Below are positions 32,452-39,814 of a DNA stretch of 43,311 bases, in pieces. Position numbers and translations under genes: made by a program. Under the pieces are notes generated by a model that saw only the letters and a program-made list of their open reading frames with translations, was not told the DNA's origin and searched no databases. Origin of the DNA: CAZAJT01 sp964485585 (GTDB lineage Bacteria > Patescibacteriota > Microgenomatia > UBA1406 > GWC2-37-13); assembly GCA_964485585.1 (NCBI GenBank), contig CAZAJT010000004.1, positions 1-43,311 on the forward strand. Reading direction: 5' to 3'. Every line of letters begins with the position of its first letter. The stretch's first letter is position 1.

Positions 32452-32708
32452 GTCAACTCAAGCTCAATCCCACCAAACTTCTGCGCAATGATGTTATAAA
32501 TACTGCAACCGATTGCAGTGATTACAAATCCGATAAAAAAATAAATGAGGGGAAAGAATAGAATAAAGATCCCTCCGCTCGTATTCTTCTGACCGGTAAA
32601 CATTGCAACCAAACCCAATGGGATAGTAAAGATAGCGCTCGAGACAAGATATAAAATTGCTACTACTTTTGCCGTTTGAATCACGCCAATACGCTTAATT
32701 CGCTTCAT
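32430..32708 (-). CDS. Small two-helix membrane protein (DUF3566-like)
   Basis: The product is 92 residues: a basic N-terminus, two membrane helices (about 15-38 and 45-72), and the ending IYNIIAQKFGGIELEL. The last motif resembles small DUF3566-type membrane proteins; the match is tentative. It starts 3 nt after the lexA stop, so it is likely cotranscribed with lexA and might be an SOS-induced membrane protein. Its stop falls within the loop of the convergent terminator. Confidence 0.7.
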   Translation of the reverse strand: MKRIKRIGVIQTAKVVAILYLVSSAIFTIPLGLVAMFTGQKNTSGGIFILFFPLIYFFIGFVITAIGCSIYNIIAQKFGGIELELTKNTDGR

Positions 32709-32711
32709 AAT

Positions 32712-33275
32712 TTAATTAAACTTCCTCACCACCGCTTTTACCACTCCGTGTATTTGTAGTTCCTGCTTCGGGTAAAAAGGAGGGTAGGCGGGATTTGCGG
32801 CTATAAGGTATATTTTTTGCTGATCTTTTCTTAATATCTTGAGCGTCCATTCCCGATCAATCTGTGCTAAAACAATATCTCCTGATTTTGCTTGGCGGGA
32901 TCGTTCTATGATAACAAGATCGCCATCAAAAATTCCGGCGTTCATGAGTGAATCTCCACTCACCCGCAAGAGGAATGATGATTGGGGATCTTCTATGAGG
33001 TATTCATCGAGAGTGAGATAACTTTTATCCTCTTCGGCAAGAATCGGGAAACCCGCTTTAATAATACCGAAAAGAGGAAGGCTAAAAAATCTCGAGGTTG
33101 GCGCGAGCTTATTATTGGTTTTTTTCAACATGCCTTCTTCTATCCATTTTTGTACGATACGATAGATAGCATTTTTTGAGGAGAAATGAAAAAGACGAAG
33201 CATTTCAGAATAAGAAGGTAGCCGCTTATTTCTTTTGTAAAACTTTTTGACGTGGTCGAGATGGTTCACTCTCAT
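32712..33275 (-). CDS. lexA: LexA-like SOS repressor (S24 family), stand-alone
   Basis: The product is 187 residues. The N-terminal winged helix is divergent (SEMLRLFHFSSKNAIYRIVQ, KWIEEGMLKK). The S24 domain is complete: Ala74-Gly75 cleavage site (IIKAGFP), Ser109 (GDSLMNAG) and Lys146 (WTLKIL). It represses DNA-damage genes and cuts itself when RecA filaments form. It is leaderless: TAAACT ends 6 nt before ATG. Its promoter carries a SOS-box-like palindrome, consistent with autoregulation. It is probably the chromosomal regulator, distinct from the LexA fused to a methylase at 15746. Confidence 0.9.
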   Translation of the reverse strand: MRVNHLDHVKKFYKRNKRLPSYSEMLRLFHFSSKNAIYRIVQKWIEEGMLKKTNNKLAPTSRFFSLPLFGIIKAGFPILAEEDKSYLTLDEYLIEDPQSSFLLRVSGDSLMNAGIFDGDLVIIERSRQAKSGDIVLAQIDREWTLKILRKDQQKIYLIAANPAYPPFYPKQELQIHGVVKAVVRKFN

Positions 33276-33281
33276 AGCAAC

Positions 33282-33311
33282 AGTTTAGTAAACAATCGTT
33301 CACTTTGTCAA
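33282..33311 (-). promoter_or_regulatory. lexA promoter and SOS-box-like operator
   Basis: On the minus strand TTGACA (33311-33306), an 18-bp spacer and TAAACT (33287-33282) precede lexA. In the spacer lies AGTGAAC-GATT-GTTTACT (33304-33287), a near-perfect palindrome with GAAC-N4-GTTT, one base from the GAAC-N4-GTTC core of Gram-positive SOS boxes. It also lies 21 bp upstream of the pepP -10 box (33325-33330), so divergent pepP may be co-controlled. Confidence 0.75.
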
Positions 33312-33338
33312 GGGGAAAAATTGATACAATAGCAACAT

Positions 33339-34439
33339 ATGTATCAACAGCGCCTTGCAAAACTGAGGACTGTTTTCCAAAAGGAAGGCATTGACGGATT
33401 ACTGGTTACAAACTTTTACAATATACTTTACCTTTCCGGATTTGCAGGGTTATCGCCCGATGAACGGGAAGCATACCTTTTGGTTACTCGCGATGCGGTT
33501 TACTTTTTTACTGATGGGAGATACTTTACAAAAAATCTCAAATCTCAAATGTCAAATCTCAAATCTACTCCGCGACTCATTACATTCGATAAATCTATCG
33601 TCATTCATCTTCAGGAATTAGCGAGGAAAAAGAGTATCAAAACCATTGGGTTTGAGGCAGAAGATGTAAAATATAGTGAATATCAGTCGTTCCGGAGAGA
33701 GTTGTCAAATGTTCGATTGCAACCGACAAAGCAGTTAATACAACAATTGAGACGGATGAAGGATGAAGAAGAAATAGCTTGTATAAAAAAGGCGTGTGAG
33801 TTAGCTGATCAATGTCTTCGTGAGATTAAAAACTGCGTTCACGTTGGTGTTTCTGAAAAAGAGATCGCCTACAAGCTAGAATTCTGGGTTAGAAAACAGG
33901 GGTATCAGCTCGCATTCGAGCCGATCGTTGCAGTAGATGTGAACTCAGCGGTTGTTCATTACAATACTGCAACGGGAAATGGAGTAATTCGGAAAAACTC
34001 AGTGGTCATTATTGATTTTGGTATTAAATATAACAACTATGTTTCCGATATTACCCGGATGTTTTTTATTGGAGAACCATCTAGTGAAGTGCAGAAAACT
34101 TATGAGAAACTTCTGGATGCGCAACAGAAAACAATCGAGCAATTGAACAATGAAAAAGGGGCTCAGCAGGTCGATCTCTACTGTAGAGAAACACTGAAGC
34201 GACATGGTTTACCTGACTATCCGCATTCAACCGGACATGCGCTCGGACTCCAGATTCACGAAACGCCGCGTATTTCGTTTCGATCAACCGATACGCTTCA
34301 CGATCACCATGTTTTCACGATTGAACCGGGAGTCTACTACGAAGGAAAATGGGGAATGCGAATTGAGGATACGATATTACTGCGCAATGGTAAGCCCGAA
34401 ATACTCACAAAGTTTCCAAAGGCATTGTTTGTATTGTGA
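33339..34439 (+). CDS. pepP: Xaa-Pro aminopeptidase (M24 family)
   Basis: The product is 366 residues: an N-terminal creatinase-type domain, then the pita-bread catalytic domain with all five metal ligands: two Asp in VIIDFGIKYNNYVSDITRMF, His in PHSTGHALGLQIHE, Glu in TIEPGVYYEG and Glu in GMRIEDTILL. It releases N-terminal residues preceding proline, in the cytoplasm. TACAAT (33325-33330) lies 8 nt before ATG, so the transcript is probably leaderless. A heptamer repeat tract (33533-33567) adds a NLKSQMSNLKS segment in the N-terminal domain. Confidence 0.92.
   Translation: MYQQRLAKLRTVFQKEGIDGLLVTNFYNILYLSGFAGLSPDEREAYLLVTRDAVYFFTDGRYFTKNLKSQMSNLKSTPRLITFDKSIVIHLQELARKKSIKTIGFEAEDVKYSEYQSFRRELSNVRLQPTKQLIQQLRRMKDEEEIACIKKACELADQCLREIKNCVHVGVSEKEIAYKLEFWVRKQGYQLAFEPIVAVDVNSAVVHYNTATGNGVIRKNSVVIIDFGIKYNNYVSDITRMFFIGEPSSEVQKTYEKLLDAQQKTIEQLNNEKGAQQVDLYCRETLKRHGLPDYPHSTGHALGLQIHETPRISFRSTDTLHDHHVFTIEPGVYYEGKWGMRIEDTILLRNGKPEILTKFPKALFVL
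33533..33567 (+). repeat. Five tandem 7-bp repeats inside pepP
   Basis: Five units of AAATCTC, with one base changed in units three and five, lie in frame in the N-terminal domain of pepP. Thirty-five bp is not a multiple of three, so gain or loss of single units would shift the frame. The encoded Asn/Lys/Ser-rich loop is probably surface exposed. Confidence 0.8.
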
Positions 34440-34470
34440 TTTCTACTACCTATGGTCTATCGCCTCTCGG

Positions 34471-37206
34471 CTATTTATTAGAAGTCTCTTCTTCCATCGT
34501 CGTTGTCTTTTCTGTTGTTGGTTGCTCAGAGGGTTTATTATCAGGTGGGAGTTGTTCCTCAGCACTCATTGTTTTTGTCATCTCCTCAACGGCTGCAGCC
34601 GGTTTCTCGATAAATACTTCTTCTGTTTTTGTTTTGAGTCGGGCCGCGACTTCTTTCTCACGCATAATCTGATCCTGCACCTGTTTTGCCCCTTCAAGCT
34701 TCGCTTTCAAATACACCATAAGCTCTTCTCCTTTTAGATTATTCATCATAAATATAGGAAGGATGTACCCAACTTCATCAAATCCCTGAAGTCTTATCGT
34801 TTCTTCGGGAGAGAGAAGTTTATTGAGAGTATTGGTGATAAAGACAATATCTTGATCTACCCACTGCTCCCGCGAAGTAATGTTTTCGGTAACCGGCACC
34901 TCTCCTTTTTCATACTGCTGTATCCACATTTTCTTCACGTCTTCATAGTCCTCAAGAGCGATAGTTGCTGGAATACTGATGGTCTTCTCAATAAAGCGCG
35001 TGGGTTCGGAGATCATCTTTTCTACTTGTGAAGGCTCGATGCTCGTTTTTTGAGCAACTTGTTGCAGGAGATCAGTATGAGTTTTTACTGCAGTATTCAT
35101 GGTTTTTATAACGTTTGTTATTTTTTCTTTTGCTATTCCGGTATCTTTTGCTACGGTGTCAACAATCTGATCTGCAGGTTTCTGAACATTGAATTTATAT
35201 GAAGCAAGTACGGTACGCACCTGAGGAGCAGGAAGTTGAGTATCTTGAGCAATGGTATCGACAAGAGAAGTATTTGTGCTGACACTATCAGCGAGCGAAG
35301 AATTTATTTGCTGTTGGAGTGTGCCTTCGACCGCTTGCAGAATCTGTGATACTTTTTCCTTCGGTACACCAGTATCGGTTGCAACCGCCTCTACAGTCTG
35401 CGTTTTTGCAGCCTGCGTTTTGTAAGAAGTGAGCACTTTCTGTATCTGCTCTAATGAGATTTGTGTCATTTGGGAAACCGAAGTTAAGAATTTAGTATCG
35501 TTTATTACCGAGTCAATAAGTGAAGCGCTGAGAGTCACTGGTTTTAAGGCATTTGGAATGGTTTTAATAATTTCTTTTCGCTTCTCAATCTGTTCAAACT
35601 TGGAGGTAGAGGTCGCCATAAGTACCTGTTTCGCAATAGAATCCTCTTTGACCGCGCGATTAAAAAGCTCGGTGCGGATATTCATATATTTCTGGCGTTC
35701 GGTCGGCGTTTGCGCTCTGGTTGGATTTGATAGGTATTCAAGATTTTTCCGTACCGTCTCCTGTACCTGATGGTTGGTTTCAAACCGTGCGATATCGGTT
35801 ATTTTTGTTGCTGAGAAACTGAGCGCTTTTATAATTTCCTGTGTTTGCGTGCGTTTTATTTCTTCGATGGTCTCTAATTTTGCCTGCACCGAGAGAGAAA
35901 CGGCGGTTGGCACCGCAACCGCGGTACCCATTTTTGTTGGTATTGGCAGTGAGGGTGTTGGAGAAGGTGATGGTCCGCCTCGCATCTGATCATACACTGA
36001 GAGAAGAATATTTTTCATTGCATATATACCGTCACAGCAGTAATCTCTGAAAATTCTGAGTAGCCACCAAGGGAAAAATATTACTGCCCAGAGCATAATG
36101 AGGGTAATAACATACTCTACGAAGGTATCGATGTAGTTTCCATTATTGAGTACGGTTAATCGTTGTGCTGGGCCGCCATATAAAATGTTTGTTGCTGTCG
36201 GGTATACATAACCTGAGGCATTGTTTGCCCGTTGAAAGTCAAAAATAAATGGAATTCCTTCCCGCCAGAGTTTTGCCATTGCTCCCAAAAACAAAGCAAA
36301 TAACGGGCCGTAAAACAACCATTGGAAAAATACCCCAACCCATATCCAACCGATATTTCTAATAAGGACAAAAGGAAAAAGTATTGCCAAAAACGGAGAA
36401 ACAAAGAGCATAAACCATAGAATGATTTTTCGCAGAATAATCATCGTCCCCATAACGTAATAAGTTATATTGGTGAGCTGAAGCAAAAACAATTCGGTAC
36501 CTGCCGATTCCTGTACCCTCAGATTTAAGTCTCGACAGCCCACCCAGTTCGTATAGTTTTGTTCAACGCTTTTGGTGTCTGCAAAATAAATATTGAATAG
36601 TTTGTCCGCGCCGAGATTTTCAATAAAAAACTTCATCAGTATCTCTGAGATTTGGATAAAAATGAGAACGATAGTGGCAGAGAAGGTGATGTATAAAAGT
36701 GCACCTGTCACCTTTAGAAGTGCTGGCCAGACCTGTATTTTGACATTTACTCTTGCCCGCTGGCCCACAATAAAACCAATTCCCAGTATCGCGGTGACAA
36801 GCACAACAAGAAAATAGGAGACATTGCGCGATATGTTCCAGATGGATTTCAGTACCGGATGATCATCAATGGCGCTTTTTGTCAGCGTCCAGGCAATAAA
36901 TTGGCGCGCCCGTTCATCTGCTTTGCCCTGTGTAGTAATCTCAGGATCCTCTGCCCAGAAGTGGAGACGGTTCGGCGCTTCTTTAAATTCAACATATGTT
37001 TCTACACATCGCTCATCCCCTCCGGAAGTATTGTAAATACCATTAAGTTCAGGGGGACAACCGCCACCTTTGCAAGCAATAGGTGGGGTGACAAGCGATT
37101 GTGGAGTAGATGTTTGCGCTTGTGCTGGGATTACGCCCAAAAGTACAAAGATTGTTACAAAGAGCAGGAAGAAAGATACCTTTTTAAGGATTGTATTGTG
37201 GTTCAT
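34471..37206 (-). CDS. VirB6/TrbL-like membrane protein with long repeat-bearing cytoplasmic tail
   Basis: The product is 911 residues. A signal peptide (about 1-31, ending PAQAQT) and a Cys-containing exported segment are followed by six to eight membrane helices up to about residue 400 (for example VSYFLVVLVTAILGIGFIVG, WFMLFVSPFLAILFPFVLI), as in the VirB6-like channel proteins of CPR type IV secretion/pilus loci. A Pro-rich linker then leads to a helical region of about 450 residues. About residues 570-745 hold five related units with consensus VAxxTxIxxxxVxxVL. The end is acidic and Thr/Glu-rich. It is cotranscribed with the cohesin-like gene, 5 nt upstream. It probably works with the VirB2-like proteins at 41379-42218. 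Confidence 0.75.
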   Translation of the reverse strand: MNHNTILKKVSFFLLFVTIFVLLGVIPAQAQTSTPQSLVTPPIACKGGGCPPELNGIYNTSGGDERCVETYVEFKEAPNRLHFWAEDPEITTQGKADERARQFIAWTLTKSAIDDHPVLKSIWNISRNVSYFLVVLVTAILGIGFIVGQRARVNVKIQVWPALLKVTGALLYITFSATIVLIFIQISEILMKFFIENLGADKLFNIYFADTKSVEQNYTNWVGCRDLNLRVQESAGTELFLLQLTNITYYVMGTMIILRKIILWFMLFVSPFLAILFPFVLIRNIGWIWVGVFFQWLFYGPLFALFLGAMAKLWREGIPFIFDFQRANNASGYVYPTATNILYGGPAQRLTVLNNGNYIDTFVEYVITLIMLWAVIFFPWWLLRIFRDYCCDGIYAMKNILLSVYDQMRGGPSPSPTPSLPIPTKMGTAVAVPTAVSLSVQAKLETIEEIKRTQTQEIIKALSFSATKITDIARFETNHQVQETVRKNLEYLSNPTRAQTPTERQKYMNIRTELFNRAVKEDSIAKQVLMATSTSKFEQIEKRKEIIKTIPNALKPVTLSASLIDSVINDTKFLTSVSQMTQISLEQIQKVLTSYKTQAAKTQTVEAVATDTGVPKEKVSQILQAVEGTLQQQINSSLADSVSTNTSLVDTIAQDTQLPAPQVRTVLASYKFNVQKPADQIVDTVAKDTGIAKEKITNVIKTMNTAVKTHTDLLQQVAQKTSIEPSQVEKMISEPTRFIEKTISIPATIALEDYEDVKKMWIQQYEKGEVPVTENITSREQWVDQDIVFITNTLNKLLSPEETIRLQGFDEVGYILPIFMMNNLKGEELMVYLKAKLEGAKQVQDQIMREKEVAARLKTKTEEVFIEKPAAAVEEMTKTMSAEEQLPPDNKPSEQPTTEKTTTMEEETSNK

Positions 37207-37211
37207 AAATT

Positions 37212-37808
37212 CTATGAAGCTCGGTTATTTTTAGAACGGCGTGATGATTCGCGATAGGAAAAAAGTACTACCGAGGCGAGGATCAGTATTCCACCGATAA
37301 CTGGCATGCTAACATTTGCGGTGACGCCACTTTTGGGTAGTCGGGTGGGTAACACGGTTGTGGGAATTGGTCCTGATGTTGGCGCGGCTGCTGTGGGTGT
37401 AACTTGAGGGTTAAATAAAGTACACAGCTCAGTAGATCCCGGAGCCTCCGCGACGATCTTAAAAGTAACATAGGCTAAATTACCTTTCCCTGTATAGCCT
37501 GCTGGATTGGTACCATTAAGGATAATTTTTCCATTCCCGATATCCTGCGAGTTCAGTTGTGTCATCGCTTCCCCCGGTGTAGTGCCGATATACTGCAGAT
37601 ATTGTGTTTGATACGATAATCCAATCTGCGAAGAAGTGATTGGTGCGCCTCCGGTGTCGATGGTCACCGTAAACTGTATTTCCTGTCCTCTGGTGAGTTG
37701 GCCAGATGGCGCAATAAGACTATAGGAGAGGGCGAGACTTGCTTTTGGATACAAAAGGAATAGGAAAGAAAAAAAGAAAACAATACCAATGCGAATAATA
37801 AAACGCAT
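37212..37808 (-). CDS. Cohesin-like surface protein with C-terminal anchor
   Basis: The product is 198 residues. A signal peptide (about 1-27), then a beta-sandwich of cohesin type (APSGQLTRGQEIQFTVTIDT, AYVTFKIVAEAPGSTELC), a Pro/Thr linker, and LPKSG followed by a membrane helix and a basic tail (SYRESSRRSKNN). The last part has the layout of a sortase signal (LPxTG-helix-basic), with Ser for Thr. It may be a dockerin-type or pilus-linked surface protein. TACGAT lies 6 nt before ATG (leaderless). It is the first gene of the operon with the VirB6-like gene. Confidence 0.75.
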   Translation of the reverse strand: MRFIIRIGIVFFFSFLFLLYPKASLALSYSLIAPSGQLTRGQEIQFTVTIDTGGAPITSSQIGLSYQTQYLQYIGTTPGEAMTQLNSQDIGNGKIILNGTNPAGYTGKGNLAYVTFKIVAEAPGSTELCTLFNPQVTPTAAAPTSGPIPTTVLPTRLPKSGVTANVSMPVIGGILILASVVLFSYRESSRRSKNNRAS

Positions 37809-37814
37809 ACTATC

Positions 37815-37866
37815 ATCGTAGCGAAAAGATTATATATTGACAAGGGTTATTTATTTTTGTTACAGT
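37815..37866. promoter_or_regulatory. Divergent promoters sharing one -35 element
   Basis: TTGACAA (37837-37843) supplies TTGACA on the plus strand and TTGTCA on the minus strand. Plus: an 18-bp spacer then TACAGT (37861-37866), start codon 37886. Minus: a 17-bp spacer then TACGAT (37820-37815), start codon 37808. Only one polymerase can hold the shared -35 at a time, so the two surface operons may compete. Confidence 0.65.
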
Positions 37867-37885
37867 TAGATGTACACATCATGGT

Positions 37886-39745
37886 ATGAAAAAGATAACT
37901 GCGTTCGTATTTATCATCTCGTTTTTCTTATTCACTTCTCCGAATGTAAGTATAGCCGCTGAAGAGCTTGCGCAGCGATGGGTATGTCTGAATGCGGTAC
38001 TTTGCAGCAGGGATGATAGCGGATGCCGGAATAATGACCGGGGGCATTCCGTGCGCGTTACCGCAAAAGATGAAACACGTCCATTACCGGACGCTACTAC
38101 TTATATTTTTGAATGTCTTACCGTGCCAGCAGGCACCTCGGGGAGCGGTGATACAAGAATCTGCACAACGGGATCACAGAGTTTTGATACCGAAGCGCTG
38201 GGTCCCGCAGCAGGAAATAATCTTCCCAAATTGCAAGCATCTCGTTCCAGTGGCGGCGTAGAATATCAGTTTCGTGGCATAGTAAATTCGTCCGATCAAA
38301 CACAAGCTTCTCAAAAAACACAAAGCACGAGCGCTGGCACCGTCGGTCCTTTCGAGTGGATAAGCTTTACTCCCGGTGGTGTGCCTCGACAGTTTTTTGC
38401 TCTGAATAAATATAAACCAGAAACTATTCGATCAGGAACCGAAGGCGGACAGCAGCAGGGTACCTTTAATTTTGAGACTGCTTCAAAGGACTGTGTTTCT
38501 ATTGCCTGGGATCCGTATGGAAAAGTTTTTGATAGTCAGTCGCTGGAGCCAATACCGGAAGTAAATGTCCAGCTTTTAAAGAAGAATACGGCGGGAATAT
38601 TTACGCAAGTTGATGAGTTGGGCGTCACCAATCCGCAAACAACCACGGCAAATGGAGAATTTAGCTTCGTGGTGGCAGATGGTACTTACAAACTTCTTCC
38701 CGCTCTTTCCGGTTATACGTTTCCCACGAAGCAAACGATCAACACTCCGGTTTATTCAGATGTTTACAAAGGAGAAGAGATACGGCAGATAGGAAAATTG
38801 GAACACCGCGATATTCCACTCGATTCAGCAGTGGTCGGAGGGCGGCAATATCCGGTTGAGGTGAATTTTTTCCATCAAACCATTGGTACTTCTTCAAAGG
38901 AAGTGATAGAAGGAGTTGCAAGCCATCCGTTGACAAAAATACGGGTACTTTCAGCTCAATATGATACAACCAGCACTGATGCAGTGAGTCTTCGCCGAGG
39001 CAGGTTATTAAAAGAAGTTCAGTCAGATAAGACAGGGAAATTTAGGATAGAGATTGATAAAAGCGAGCTACAAACCGGAGAGTTTTTTGGGTTTGTCGAG
39101 TGGGAAAAGACTGACCTTACTCGTAGCGGTCTTTCTTTGTTGAAGCGTTTTTTTGTTCACGCGCAAGAAACAACGTCAGTGAAAGTAGAACCGATTCTTA
39201 CCTACATTGAAGGATATGCATATGATGGAGTAGGAAAACTGTTACCCAATTCGACCGTCGGAGTATATCTTACCTTCGCCGATAGTCCCTATTATCAAAC
39301 AAAGGCGGATGGAAAGGGATATTTTAAGATTACTTCAGAATATCTTCCGTTTATGCCATATAAACTCCGCTATCTATCTGCAACCGGTTCGAAAGTTGAC
39401 GTTGCTCCTTCAAAATTTTTAGCACAAAATCTGCAATATATCGTAACAAGTAAGGTTGATGTGAATCAATATAAAGATGCAAAAGGTGTTGTAAAAAATG
39501 ATATACAGCCATCAGGAAAAACGGTTTCTCCCCCATCGTCATTTCCCCTTGCGCAAAACAAACTGGGAGGAAACGGTCAACAAGGCAGCGGAGCATCGGT
39601 GAGGCCACAACAGAATCAACAACAGAGCGCAATGCTTCTTATAGTAGTCTTGCTCCTCGTACTTCTTGGTGCCGTCGGCATTCTGCTTGGATTTTATCTG
39701 TATAACAAGAATAAATCACCGCTTCCTCCCCCTATTCCTCTTTAA
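37886..39745 (+). CDS. Large exported membrane-anchored protein with carboxypeptidase-regulatory-like domains
   Basis: The product is 619 residues. A signal peptide (about 1-24, ending VSIAAEE), a Cys-containing N-terminal domain, two or more CNA-B/CarboxypepD_reg-like segments (YGKVFDSQSLEPIPEVNVQL followed by GEFSFVVADGTYKL; EGYAYDGVGKLLPNSTVGVY), a Gln/Pro-rich linker, and a C-terminal membrane helix (LLIVVLLLVLLGAVGILLGF) with a short basic/Pro cytoplasmic end. This is a surface stalk anchored by its C-terminus. Functional partners may be the divergent cohesin/VirB6 operon. The promoter shares its -35 with that operon. Confidence 0.8.
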   Translation: MKKITAFVFIISFFLFTSPNVSIAAEELAQRWVCLNAVLCSRDDSGCRNNDRGHSVRVTAKDETRPLPDATTYIFECLTVPAGTSGSGDTRICTTGSQSFDTEALGPAAGNNLPKLQASRSSGGVEYQFRGIVNSSDQTQASQKTQSTSAGTVGPFEWISFTPGGVPRQFFALNKYKPETIRSGTEGGQQQGTFNFETASKDCVSIAWDPYGKVFDSQSLEPIPEVNVQLLKKNTAGIFTQVDELGVTNPQTTTANGEFSFVVADGTYKLLPALSGYTFPTKQTINTPVYSDVYKGEEIRQIGKLEHRDIPLDSAVVGGRQYPVEVNFFHQTIGTSSKEVIEGVASHPLTKIRVLSAQYDTTSTDAVSLRRGRLLKEVQSDKTGKFRIEIDKSELQTGEFFGFVEWEKTDLTRSGLSLLKRFFVHAQETTSVKVEPILTYIEGYAYDGVGKLLPNSTVGVYLTFADSPYYQTKADGKGYFKITSEYLPFMPYKLRYLSATGSKVDVAPSKFLAQNLQYIVTSKVDVNQYKDAKGVVKNDIQPSGKTVSPPSSFPLAQNKLGGNGQQGSGASVRPQQNQQQSAMLLIVVLLLVLLGAVGILLGFYLYNKNKSPLPPPIPL

Positions 39746-39814
39746 GCCAATTTCGTGCACCATTGTGGATTATAGTCCATGGTCTTTAAAACAGACTCTT
39801 ACTACAATGGTTGT

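Noticed and set aside
33533..33567. Heptamer tract considered as a CRISPR-like array
   Set aside because: The units are only 7 bp, contiguous and without spacers, and lie within pepP.
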